From CAYNFT01 sp964396535 (GTDB taxonomy: Bacteria; Chloroflexota; Dehalococcoidia; Dehalococcoidales; UBA2162): 13,101 bases of DNA. Made by a program: the position numbers and the translations under genes. The notes below the pieces were generated by a model that saw only the letters and a program-made list of their open reading frames with translations, made no database searches and was not told where the DNA came from. Location of the stretch: contig CAYNFT010000057.1 of assembly GCA_964396535.1 (NCBI GenBank), positions 1-13,101 on the forward strand, given 5' to 3'. Of the stretch, positions 5,597 through 13,047 are shown one piece after another. Every line of letters starts with the position of its first letter. Position 1 is the first letter of the stretch.

Positions 5597-7267
5597 TTAG
5601 TATCTGGCATATGTAGGCACTACATTCTTGTACTTTGCTACAAGCTTATCCCAGTTCGCGGGTAACTCTATCTTGGTCGTTCCGGTCTGTCCGCCTGAAA
5701 GCGTTCCTACCCAGGAACCCATGCCACCGGAGACAATAACCTGAATCTGATTAGGTTGAGGCTGATCAGTCTGACGAGCGCCTGCGGGTGATGCAAATAT
5801 AGGCATAAGCTCCTGATTTTCCTTGCTGTCGGGTTCGGTATAGAAACGCGAGAAGTGTTTTTTCGGAGCACTCGCATTCTGCACGACGAAGTCATTTATA
5901 CTTTTCTTTGTCCAGCCCCGGCTGGCTAAAGCTTTGGCGTTTAGTGGAGTCAGAATGAGCCAGGTAGACCCCATCCGCCCTGGCAACATATTATAGGCTA
6001 CAGTACTCAGTATGCCTTTATCGTCAGTAGCGTATGCCATTAATTGTTGGTAGGATTGAGAATATAAGTAAGTAATAGCGTTGTCATCCTTCTTGAGACC
6101 ACGTTCCACATGTAGCGGCTCCCAGGGATTAGCCTCTTCGTTCTCAGCAATGACCAGAGCAAATTTTCCCGGATTGCCAAGACAACCCATGTCTTCCATT
6201 CCCTTCCGCATACCCCGCATGTTCTGAACTATAAGCCTCATGGCACGCCCGATAGCCGAGTTAGCCATATCTCCCGGGCTCATAGCTCCGAAGAGGGAGT
6301 TAATGTGGAGATGATTACGGATGGGACCATTTATAATCCAGACCGGTGCAAACGAACCGGTACTGGCAGCCATCATGGCTGGCCCAGGGCCGCCTGATTG
6401 CAGAGCCTTCACTCCGGCTATCAATACTGGCATGTAGGTCGGCAATGCCCCAGCCATAACTGCGTTGATAGCTATCTTCTCCACGGTTGTCTTCCCCCGG
6501 CGGGGTTCCATCTCAGCTACCAGATAGTCAGGGGGCAGGTCAGTTCCAGTTAGCATTTCAGCGACGGCGTCTTCGGTCGGTGGTATTACTGGCAATCCGT
6601 CAGCCCAGCCCCTCTGGTAAAAGAAGCGGTTCACCTCTTCTATATCACCTTTGAAAATAATCCTAGCGAGTTTTTCTACTGGCTTCGGTTTTGGAGATTT
6701 CTCCTCTTCAGTTAAAGGTCTGGTTAGCGCGATAATGATATCATCCATTACCTTGGAAATCTCGGATTCAATTTCTTCTTTGACGCTGCATTCTGGAACA
6801 ACGGACTCAGGCACGAATCTTAGTCCGTGCATGCCTTTATTTATTACCGCTGAAGCGCAATCATTGGCAAAATACTGGTAATGGAGCATCACCACTGGCT
6901 TATTCATGGTCTCAATAAAGACCGCATCGTACGCAAGGTACTTTGAACAGGCACCTCAGTCACCAACAGCGAGCACTACCGCATCAACCCCCCTTATCCA
7001 ATCCTCGAATTTACCTTTGTTCTGTGGCTCAAGCTCCGAGACCGAAAACGATTGACCCTTATAAAAGGTAATTTCGGAGTTTGGAAATCTTGCTTTTAAT
7101 TGCTTTTGGACTACATCCTGGATTGGAGCGGCTGCTCTTTTGTTATTGATAAATAAACCAATCTTCTTGCCCTCAAGGGTTGTCAATCTAGGAGCGAGAC
7201 CCCTCTGCGATATTGGGTCGGCTTCTGCCCAGGGGCTGAGGACCTCATATTGACTACTTGGACTCAT
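5597..7267 (-). CDS. UGSC-family selenoprotein with in-frame UGA (Sec104), fused to a large C-terminal domain
   Basis: One gene read through an in-frame UGA at 6956-6958. The first part is 103 aa and ends VVLAVGD. Then come U104-G105-A106-C107-S, KYLAYDAVFIE and 436 aa in the same frame, giving 556 aa in total. GD-U-G-x-C-S followed by a D-A-x-x-x-E helix is the signature of the UGSC (seleno)protein family, which has Cys or Sec at this site. The next segment (PVVMLHYQYFANDCASAV, GMHGLRFVP) continues that domain. A Pro/Lys linker (about 181-200) leads to a second domain starting FFYQRGWADGLPVIPPTED (about 215-233) that I cannot name. GGAGG lies 9 nt before the ATG at 7267. The internal ATG at 6907 has no Shine-Dalgarno sequence, which argues against two genes. 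UGSC proteins are presumed redox proteins; the reaction is unknown. A sequencing error or nonsense mutation is the alternative reading. Confidence 0.82.
6908..6945 (-). promoter_or_regulatory. Candidate bacterial SECIS hairpin(s) just after the UGA
   Basis: Two hairpins can form in the mRNA directly downstream of the UGA. The nearer one (6945-6925) has stem GUAC/GUAC extended by two outer pairs across a 2x2 internal loop, with apical loop CUUGC starting about 18 nt after the UGA. The farther one (6923-6908) has a perfect 5-bp stem GGUCU/AGACC and loop UUAUUG, about 37 nt after the UGA. Bacterial SECIS elements lie at such distances, but neither loop has the commonly seen early G. Folding was judged by eye only. 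Confidence 0.35.
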
Positions 7268-7346
7268 TGAATTTAGCCTCCTTCATCTTATTTAATTTAC
7301 TTTTTATTCACCTGGATATCAGATTAAATCTAGACTAGTACACCTC

Positions 7347-7356
7347 GAATATATTC
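7347..7356. promoter_or_regulatory. Palindrome upstream of the selenoprotein gene
   Basis: GAATATATTC is a perfect 10-bp palindrome about 80 bases before the selenoprotein start, between it and the broken MarR-type gene. It could be a regulator site, but no clear -35/-10 pair accompanies it. Confidence 0.25.
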
Positions 7357-7427
7357 AAAGAGGTAGTTCGAACAAGAATGCGTTGTCTTCTGTAATGCAA
7401 TGACCAAACGTTGCACCACCTTATAGA

Positions 7428-7637
7428 CTAAAGGCTTAGCATTATGAACACCTGCTTTCCTTTATCAGTTAAAATGACATTAACCAGTCTTTTATCTTTA
7501 GGATTACGTTCAGTCCTGACCAGCCCTTATAGACTCATTCTAGCAACCAGTGTAGATACATTGTATCGTTCCGTAGTTACCTTGGCTATTTTTGATGGAT
7601 TCTTAACAACGCCATAGGTATCGAGAACGGTAATCCC
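7428..7637 (-). pseudogene. Broken MarR-family transcriptional regulator
   Basis: The minus strand encodes the winged-HTH part of a MarR protein: ITVLDTYGVVKNPSKIAKVT, then a recognition-helix region ending LVARMSL. An in-frame TAA (7527-7529) follows, then GLVRTERNPKDKRLVNVILT and DKGKQVFI, the family's GLVxRxxxPxDxRxxxVxLTxKG wing. The stop falls exactly where the helix meets the wing, and the frame is also closed just upstream by a TAA at 7638-7640. There is no start codon and no N-terminal helix, and the tail is cut at 7428. It lies in the same direction between the FAD oxidoreductase and the selenoprotein gene. MarR proteins often regulate adjacent catabolic genes, so this was probably the local regulator before it decayed. 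Confidence 0.75.
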
Positions 7638-7666
7638 TTAATTCACAAACTTCCAATCAAGCTTAT

Positions 7667-9031
7667 TTATACTCTTGCCTTAGCACTCTCTATACCCGGT
7701 AGCAGTATTCCCTGTTTGAGAAGTCGGTCCTGGAGAGCACCGTAATTTACTTTTCTAGGTTCGATACCTTCCTTTGCGGCTAATGCTGCCGCAGTTCCTG
7801 CTGCCTCTCCGAAGACGATACAGTGCGGAATGAGGTTATATCGGGTATTGACTACACCATCCGAGGAAAATGCCCGGCAGGCAACGAGCAGCCCGTCGAC
7901 TTTGCGTGGAACCAGGCAGCGATAAGGCATGTACGCGTAGAGATTATCCTCACCGCGTCCGCCAGCGGGGAATACTGCAATAGTGTCATCAAAGACTTCG
8001 CCTGACTGCATGTCCTTCTCGGTGACCATGTATTCTCCGATTACTCTCCTGGCGCCTCGGGTTCCTAGCTGCGGTCCGCTGAGAGCTAAAAAGCAGTGCT
8101 CGAATCCGGGAAGATATTTTTTATAGTGCTCGTATGTTGCCATCATTTTCTTCCGCCCTTCGAATTCCACTCGGGTGAGTTCCTCAACATCTGTCTGGTC
8201 AGTGCACGGGTAACGCGGATGGAACCAGACAACACTGTCCTGGTCTTTCAGGTTGCTTTTAATATAACGGGGATGACCACCACTTTTAGCGACTCCCTGC
8301 ATTATTTCGGCATGTTTCTCGGGATACGACTGCTTGAACTCCTCAGCTTTCTTGAGGTCGACACCGCCTATCCAGAAACACAGAGACAGGTTGGCAATCC
8401 TGAGCTTGGGGTCAATTCTGGCGTCGAATTCGGCTCCGGCTGACGGTAGCAGGTCACCATCACCCGTGGAATCGATTACTACTTTTGCCAGTATCGCCTG
8501 TCTGCCTGATTTGCTCTCAAAGATTATTCCCTGTACCTTGCCATTATCCACCACCGATTGAGTACCCCAGGAATGAAGGTATACTTTTACTCCTGCTTCT
8601 TCAACCATTTCATTTAACGTGTATTTCAGTATCTCGGCATCGATGAGAGCGCTGTCCGTTACTCTTCCTCCACCCACGTAGAAGAAAGCGCGGTCCTGAT
8701 AATAATCGACTATTTCCTTATCAGTTGAACCCAGGTGCTCCAACTTTGGGGAGGCAGCGGCCTCTCTTGCATCCAATCTATCTATCCACTCCCGGCAAAT
8801 TCCGGCAATTATCCGTTTCCCGTTATTATCACTCATATTCGGGAGAATGGTAACCAGGCCTCCGGTAGTCATACCTCCCAGATGTCCGTATCTTTCCACA
8901 AGCACTGTCTCTGCGCCATTCCGGGCAGCAGCTATAGCAGCCCCAATTCCGCCGGGGCCACCTCCTACTACTACCACGTCAGCCTCCCGGCATACATTGA
9001 TTTCTCTGGCTTTCTCCAAAATGGTTTTCAT
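7667..9031 (-). CDS. FAD-dependent oxidoreductase (FAD_oxidored, PF12831-like)
   Basis: The protein is 454 aa. The N-terminal dinucleotide-binding fold is clear: ADVVVVGGGPGGIGAAIAAA with GGGPGG at 23-28 and the ribose-binding acid E46, then the YGHLGGMTTGGL loop (48-59) typical of this flavin family. A second FAD contact, VVIDSTGDGDLLPSAGA, is at 184-200. The family signature GTRGARRVIGEYMVT is at 323-337, and the C-terminal FAD-closing strand is at about 377-415 (VDGLLVACRAFSSDG, then GEAAGTAAALA). The family is described as FAD-dependent dehydrogenases or oxidoreductases of mostly unknown substrate. No signal peptide, so cytoplasmic. AGGAG lies 9 nt before the ATG at 9031, and a promoter with a perfect TATAAT lies upstream. 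It is the first gene of the minus-strand cluster; the 400-base gap after it holds the broken MarR gene, so cotranscription with the selenoprotein is uncertain. Confidence 0.88.
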   Translation of the reverse strand: MKTILEKAREINVCREADVVVVGGGPGGIGAAIAAARNGAETVLVERYGHLGGMTTGGLVTILPNMSDNNGKRIIAGICREWIDRLDAREAAASPKLEHLGSTDKEIVDYYQDRAFFYVGGGRVTDSALIDAEILKYTLNEMVEEAGVKVYLHSWGTQSVVDNGKVQGIIFESKSGRQAILAKVVIDSTGDGDLLPSAGAEFDARIDPKLRIANLSLCFWIGGVDLKKAEEFKQSYPEKHAEIMQGVAKSGGHPRYIKSNLKDQDSVVWFHPRYPCTDQTDVEELTRVEFEGRKKMMATYEHYKKYLPGFEHCFLALSGPQLGTRGARRVIGEYMVTEKDMQSGEVFDDTIAVFPAGGRGEDNLYAYMPYRCLVPRKVDGLLVACRAFSSDGVVNTRYNLIPHCIVFGEAAGTAAALAAKEGIEPRKVNYGALQDRLLKQGILLPGIESAKARV

Positions 9032-9085
9032 GGGTAAAATCTCCTTCGCAATAGATATTAATTCAATAGAAATTTCAAGGTTTAT

Positions 9086-9112
9086 ATTATATCATCAGAA
9101 TCAAAATGGCAA
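9086..9112 (-). promoter_or_regulatory. Promoter of the FAD oxidoreductase gene
   Basis: On the minus strand, TTGCCA (9112-9107, 5 of 6 to the -35 consensus) precedes a perfect TATAAT (9091-9086) by 15 nt. Transcription would start about 48 nt before the ATG at 9031. The spacer is shorter than the ideal 17. Confidence 0.5.
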
Positions 9113-9125
9113 ATGTTAAAATATG

Positions 9126-9135
9126 AGGTTAACCT
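9126..9135. promoter_or_regulatory. Palindrome in the divergent intergenic region
   Basis: AGGTTAACCT is a perfect 10-bp palindrome just upstream of the -35 box of the FAD oxidoreductase promoter, and about 70 bases from the promoter proposed for the divergent hydrolase. The position suits a shared operator. No bound regulator can be named. Confidence 0.3.
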
Positions 9136-9205
9136 TCCATTAAAAAGAATCTAACAAAACTGACATTTGTGTAGTCTCCCTTTACTTGAATGATGCTACG
9201 TATTC

Positions 9206-9234
9206 TTGAGCCTTTGCTAATTTTAAAGTACACT
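9206..9234 (+). promoter_or_regulatory. Candidate promoter of the MBL-fold hydrolase gene
   Basis: TTGAGC (9206-9211) and TACACT (9229-9234) are each 4 of 6 to consensus and are separated by exactly 17 nt. They sit about 26 nt before the ATG at 9260. Confidence 0.35.
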
Positions 9235-9259
9235 GGGTAATTGAGTAAAAGGAAAATCA

Positions 9260-10087
9260 ATGAGTAATCTGAACAAAACAAGTAAGAAAACCAACATCGG
9301 CTTGTGCCGGGAGATTGCCGCAGGGGTGCACTGTAAGGAGGTAGGGAAAGGTATCAGCCGATCTAATGTGTACTTCGTGCGGTCTGGATCGTCGTGGGTC
9401 TTGATTGATGCCGCATCGGCGAATTGCGGCCGATTGATCCGTAAGACCGCAGAGTCGTTGTTCGGAGCAAATACGCGGCCAGCTTCGATCCTGCTGACGC
9501 ACGACCACCCTGATCATGCAGGATCAGCGCTCGAGCTGGCACGTATGTGGAGCTGTCCGGTGCACGTGCATCCTGACGAATTGCCCCTCGCGACCATTGG
9601 AGATCTTTCGACTGTCGAGAAGTATGCCAACCCACTCGACCGCTGGATTATCCTCCCGTTGCTGCGCTTGATGCCACGACGGCGGGTTGAGTCGATGCTA
9701 TCGAAGGCTAGTCTCAAGGAAGTTGCACAAGCATTTGATCCAGGGGCTACTGTTCCAGGTCTGCCGGACTGGGAGTGCATTCATACGCCAGGCCATACGC
9801 CGGGCCATGTTGCTTTCTTCCGGACCAGCGACCGGGTTTTGATCACGGGCGATGCCCTTGTGACCGTTGACTTGAACTCGTTCTGGGGATTTCTGTTGTG
9901 GGCTTTGCGGCAAAACAGGCAGAGGGTCTCCGGCCCGCCGTGGTACTCAACCTGGAACAGGCGAGCGGCGAAGGAGTCTGTCGCTGCCCTCACTAGGCTC
10001 GAACCGCGCGTGCTGGCGCCCGGCCACGGCGTGCCAATGACGAACAAGGGAACCGCTCGAGAGTTGCATGCATTCGCCAATCACTGA
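9260..10087 (+). CDS. MBL-fold (metallo-beta-lactamase superfamily) metallo-hydrolase
   Basis: The protein is 275 aa. It carries the full metal-binding set: H81-x-H83-x-D85-H86 in LLTHDHPDHAGSA, H179 in the doubled HTPGHTPGH, D198 in VLITGDALVTVD and H256 in LAPGHG. This is a two-metal hydrolase centre, and the spacing matches glyoxalase II/RNase Z-like members that act on thioesters or related small molecules. The substrate cannot be told. A hydrophobic, aromatic patch lies at about 205-230. No signal peptide, so cytoplasmic. ATG at 9260 follows AGGA by 6 nt. It is transcribed divergently from the FAD oxidoreductase. Its DNA is visibly richer in G and C than the AT-rich DNA on both sides, which suggests a different origin from its neighbours. 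Confidence 0.9.
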   Translation: MSNLNKTSKKTNIGLCREIAAGVHCKEVGKGISRSNVYFVRSGSSWVLIDAASANCGRLIRKTAESLFGANTRPASILLTHDHPDHAGSALELARMWSCPVHVHPDELPLATIGDLSTVEKYANPLDRWIILPLLRLMPRRRVESMLSKASLKEVAQAFDPGATVPGLPDWECIHTPGHTPGHVAFFRTSDRVLITGDALVTVDLNSFWGFLLWALRQNRQRVSGPPWYSTWNRRAAKESVAALTRLEPRVLAPGHGVPMTNKGTARELHAFANH

Positions 10088-10355
10088 CTGTTCTCTTTTT
10101 GGAACGACGATCCCATGAACCTTTATGGTGTCATACTGACCTCTCCGGCTACTGCACAAACTCGGAAATGTTCAACAAAGGTTCATTTAGCGATTACACA
10201 AGACGTTGTATAAAGACATCTCGACATACACCTGACTACTCATTGATATTCTAATTGAGTTCTATGGTCGAAAGCTGCCACAGTTTGAAGGTATTGAGGT
10301 AACAGGTCGGTTACAAAGAAAAGTCCGCCGATTTGGTAGATTGCAGTCTCAAAAG
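10088..10355. other. Intergenic stretch with a long-range inverted repeat, no gene seen
   Basis: No coding region is supported. ATGAACCTTT (10115-10124) and AAAGGTTCAT (10177-10186) form a perfect 10-bp inverted repeat 52 bases apart, which could be the ends of a tiny element or a weak hairpin. GTAAC/GTTAC near 10300 is a shorter pair. Confidence 0.4.
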
Positions 10356-10397
10356 CGTCCCTGGAGGGATTCGAACCCACGACCCGCTGCTTAGAAG
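10356..10397 (-). tRNA. 3' half of a tRNA-Arg(UCU), truncated at the anticodon loop
   Basis: Read on the minus strand the pieces fall exactly into tRNA numbering: anticodon loop CTTCTAA (32-38, anticodon TCT), stem GCAGC (39-43), variable GGGTC (44-48), T-arm GTGGG-TTCGAAT-CCCTC (49-65), acceptor CAGGGAC (66-72) and discriminator G. No CCA is encoded. The T-stem has one T-T mismatch. The required 5' anticodon stem (GCTGC), D-arm and 5' acceptor strand are absent; the sequence 5' of the loop is instead the 54-bp repeat. This is the displaced half left by integration of an element into the anticodon loop, not a working tRNA gene. Confidence 0.75.
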
Positions 10398-10444
10398 TTA
10401 TGAGTTCAAATTTCAGGAATTTTCATCAATTTTGAGGCTAGCTT
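10391..10444. repeat. 54-bp direct repeat, copy 1 (att-like site)
   Basis: Identical base for base to 13048-13101 and in the same orientation. It begins with TTAGAAG, the exact seven-base anticodon loop of the truncated tRNA (complement CTTCTAA), so its left edge coincides with the loop/stem border. The flanks diverge immediately on the left (GCTGC here, GGTCT at copy 2). Tyrosine recombinases often use the 7-bp anticodon loop of tRNA genes as the crossover region, which fits an attachment site. Confidence 0.75.
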
Positions 10445-10452
10445 AACCCGGA

Positions 10453-10490
10453 GACCGGAGCAAAATCCACCGAAGCAGCTGGTCTTTTTT
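10453..10490 (+). terminator. Possible rho-independent terminator
   Basis: GACC (10453-10456) and AGC (10459-10461) pair with GCT (10478-10480) and GGTC (10481-10484), with a GG bulge and a 16-nt loop, followed by six T (10485-10490). No plus-strand gene ends close by, so what it would terminate is unclear. Confidence 0.3.
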
Positions 10491-10858
10491 CTCCGACCTG
10501 TCACCTCCTTTTTTAATATCACTCTTCTGTCATTTTCACTCCATGTTAATATAAAGTCAAATACCACATAGATGTCCTTACAATGGCATGGAGAATTTAA
10601 AAATCATTCCAATTAACTATTAAAATTGAGTTATTGGTATTACTAAAACAGTACTTATGGGGGATTTAAACCTTTACCTTTGATATTACAATAGAAATAG
10701 GGCGGAGAGGAAAAGAAGCTAATAGTGAAGCCATACTGGAAATGGTTGGTTTGCATATAAAGCGGTAGCGCCCGAATTGTAGCTAATCGTTAATTTTTAT
10801 ATTTTCGACATTTACCGATATAGCTATTCATGTCAATCTTAAAATATAAATACTTCGA
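10491..10858. other. AT-rich leader region of the protease gene, no gene seen
   Basis: About 370 bases without a supported gene. The last part should hold the protease promoter. TCGACA near 10806 is 5 of 6 to a -35 box, but no good -10 follows at the right distance, so I do not call it. Confidence 0.4.
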
Positions 10859-10875
10859 GGAAGGAGGATAATCTA

Positions 10876-12919
10876 ATGTCAAATAAATTACTGAAAACAT
10901 TTATAGCCATAGTTTTAGCCTTTTGCATGGTCTTTGGATTCAGTGGACAGGTCTTTGCTCAGCAAGCAGAAAATGAACACTGGATAATCATGTTAGGCGA
11001 TTGGTCAGTTGCAAGTCAAGCTAAGGATTGGGTAGCATCCCACAATGGGCATATTCGCGTAGAATACAACATAATACCAGCAATGGCTGTCTCCCTGAAT
11101 CCGAGAGCAGCCGAAGAGATGGGACGGGTCCCTTGGGTAAAGGATATTATACCTGACCAAAGAGTATTTAAGATCGATGCACCCTATGAGTGGGGCGTAG
11201 AACGAGTAAATGCCGATGATGTGCATCTAACTGGCAATAAAGGTGGCGGAGTAAATGTTGCCGTCTTAGATACCGGGATAGACTATTTACACATCGACGT
11301 GAGAGATTGTTATTACGGTGGCTATGACTTCGGTGGATGGTTTTTTCTATTCGGGGAGACTGATGCTGATCCCATGGATTACGATGGGCATGGCACCCAC
11401 TGTGCCGGTATTGTAGCTGCCGAGTATAATGATTTCGGCGTAACCGGAGTCGCTCCGGAGGCACACCTTTATGCTGTTAAGGTATTCGATGATATGGGAT
11501 ATAGCCTTTATAGTATGGTCATTGCTGGACTGGAGTGGTGCATGGAAACGCATAACGACAGTAATCCTGACAATGATATCCAAATAATATCAATGAGTAT
11601 TGGCAGCGCTGTAGATGCAGGAGATCCTGGAATAGAATCCTGGATCAACGAAGCTTATCAAGACTACGGTATATTGATAGTCGCTGCTGCTGGCAATGAC
11701 TATAGCGGTGTAGACACAGTTATATACCCTGCCAGGTATCCAAACGTTGTTGCGGTAGCGGCTACTACTATTGATAATACCAGAGCGTCTTTTTCAAGCA
11801 CTGGACCTACTGTAGAATTGTCAGCTCCCGGTGTTGATATTACCTCTACATTTCTCAATCATGGGTACGAGACATGGAGCGGCACTTCCATGGCCTGTCC
11901 GCATGCTTCAGGTACTGCCGCACTTGTGATGGCGGCTAATCCGGATTGGACTAACGTTCAGGTTCGTGAGCAACTACGGAACACGGCTGTTGACCTTGGC
12001 ACTCCAGGAAAAGATAATTATTACGGATACGGGCTGGTTGATGCATACGCCGCAGCAGTGCCAACAGGAAATATACCGCCAGTAGCTAATGCCGGCCCGG
12101 ACCAGGAGGTAGGTGATTCAGATGGCAGTGGTTCTGAAGAAGTGACCTTGAACGGCTCCGCTTCTAACGATCCTGATGGCACAATTGTTTCCTATGCTTG
12201 GAGTGAGGGCGGTTCGCCACTAGGCACCGGCGTATCCCTGACCCACAATTTTACTGTCGGGACTCATACAGTTATCCTGGCAGTAACTGACAATGCTGGA
12301 GCTACTGATACCGATGAGGTACTGGTGAGCGTGAATGCGAATCTGCCACCGGTTGCTAATGCCGGCCCGGACCAGGAGGTAGGTGATTCAGATGGCAGTG
12401 GTTCTGAAGNNNNNNNNNNNNNNNNNNNNNNNNNNNNNNNNNNNNNNNNNNNNNNNNNNNNNNNNNNNNNNNNNNNNNNNNNNNNNNNNNNNNNNNNNNN
12501 NNNNNNNNNTTATCCTGGCAGTAACTGACAATGCTGGAGCTACTGATACCGATGAGGTACTGGTAGTAGTAACGGAAGAGGTAGTTGGCACAACTATTCA
12601 TGTCGCCAATATCGATATGTCCATTAACAAAAGAACGGCCGGACGAAATGTATTCACCTCGGCTACTGCTGAAATAACCATTGAAGATGATAACGGTATT
12701 CCAGTTGAAGGTGTGATTGTATATGGTCAATGGAGCGAATTAACCAGTGATAGTGATTCAGGAATAACTGATACAAGCGGAAAGGTGAGGCTTACCTCGG
12801 ATAACGTGAAGAATGGTAGCGGTACATTCGTCTTTACTATTGTTAATATTACTAAGGAAGGATGGATATACGACTCAGAAGCCAACTTAGAGACAAGTGA
12901 TTCAATAACACCTCCATAA
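10876..12919 (+). CDS. Secreted subtilisin-like (S8) serine protease with PKD repeats, interrupted by an assembly gap
   Basis: GGAGG lies 8 nt before the ATG. A signal peptide (KLLKTFIAIVLAF... ending QVFA, residues 1-28) is followed by an I9-type propeptide (about 35-98). The S8 domain has catalytic D132 (VAVLDTGID), H172 (DGHGTHCAG), oxyanion N274 (AAAGND) and S338 (SGTSMACPH). Two PKD domains begin at about 401 (PPVANAGPDQEVGDSD) and 491. The C-terminus is an Ig-like domain (TIHVANIDMS, then PVEGVIVYGQW), ending at TAA 12917-12919. N bases at 12410-12509 fall inside the second PKD repeat. The repeat period is 270 nt, so the true gap should be 132 nt. That also brings the two halves into the same frame, giving 691 aa. 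The protein is exported for extracellular proteolysis; PKD domains probably bind polymer or protein. A strong terminator follows. Confidence 0.9.
12085..12565 (+). repeat. Tandem 270-bp PKD-coding repeat
   Basis: GCTAATGCCGG begins at 12085 and again at 12355. The 49 bases at 12091-12139 are identical to 12361-12409, and the ends of the two units (from 12272 and 12510) are identical for about 55 bases. The second copy contains the N run. Near-identity shows a recent duplication or gene conversion, and explains the assembly gap. Confidence 0.9.
12410..12509. other. Assembly gap (100 N)
   Basis: Exactly 100 N, the usual placeholder for a gap of unknown size. From the 270-bp repeat period the missing sequence should be 132 bases, or 132 plus multiples of 270 if further PKD units were collapsed; all these values restore the reading frame. 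Confidence 0.97.
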
Positions 12920-12941
12920 ATGGAATACGACCAGTAAAGTG

Positions 12942-12976
12942 ACAGGGGCTGGTGTTTATCAGCCCCTGTTGTTTAT
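12942..12976 (+). terminator. Rho-independent terminator of the protease gene
   Basis: ACAGGGGCTG (12942-12951) and CAGCCCCTGT (12960-12969) form a perfect 10-bp G/C-rich stem with an 8-nt loop. The T-rich tail TGTTTAT follows. It lies 23 bases after the protease stop. Confidence 0.85.
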
Positions 12977-13047
12977 CAAAAACTATGAGGTAAGTGGTAT
13001 AGGTAATTGCAGGGGTAAATACGATAACATAACGGGCCGCCCGGTCT

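Noticed and set aside
5597..6907. A separate 436-aa gene starting at the ATG at 6907
   Set aside because: No Shine-Dalgarno sequence precedes this ATG, and the 16 codons between the UGA and the ATG encode the conserved GxCS and D-A-x-x-x-E part of the UGSC domain, so the start is internal.
10240..10393. Plus-strand frame ending PWRDSNPRPAA
   Set aside because: This is the well-known false translation of the antisense strand of a tRNA T-arm and acceptor, not a protein.
10441..10447. GCTTAAC as an integron attC core box
   Set aside because: The short consensus is met, but no matching GTTRRRY partner or attC-like inner boxes follow, and the tRNA anticodon-loop site explains the boundary better.
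10501..10514. TCACCTCCTTTTTT, similar to the 3' end of 16S rRNA
   Set aside because: No other 16S sequence precedes it; it is a chance match or a minus-strand Shine-Dalgarno-like sequence without a start codon at a usable distance.
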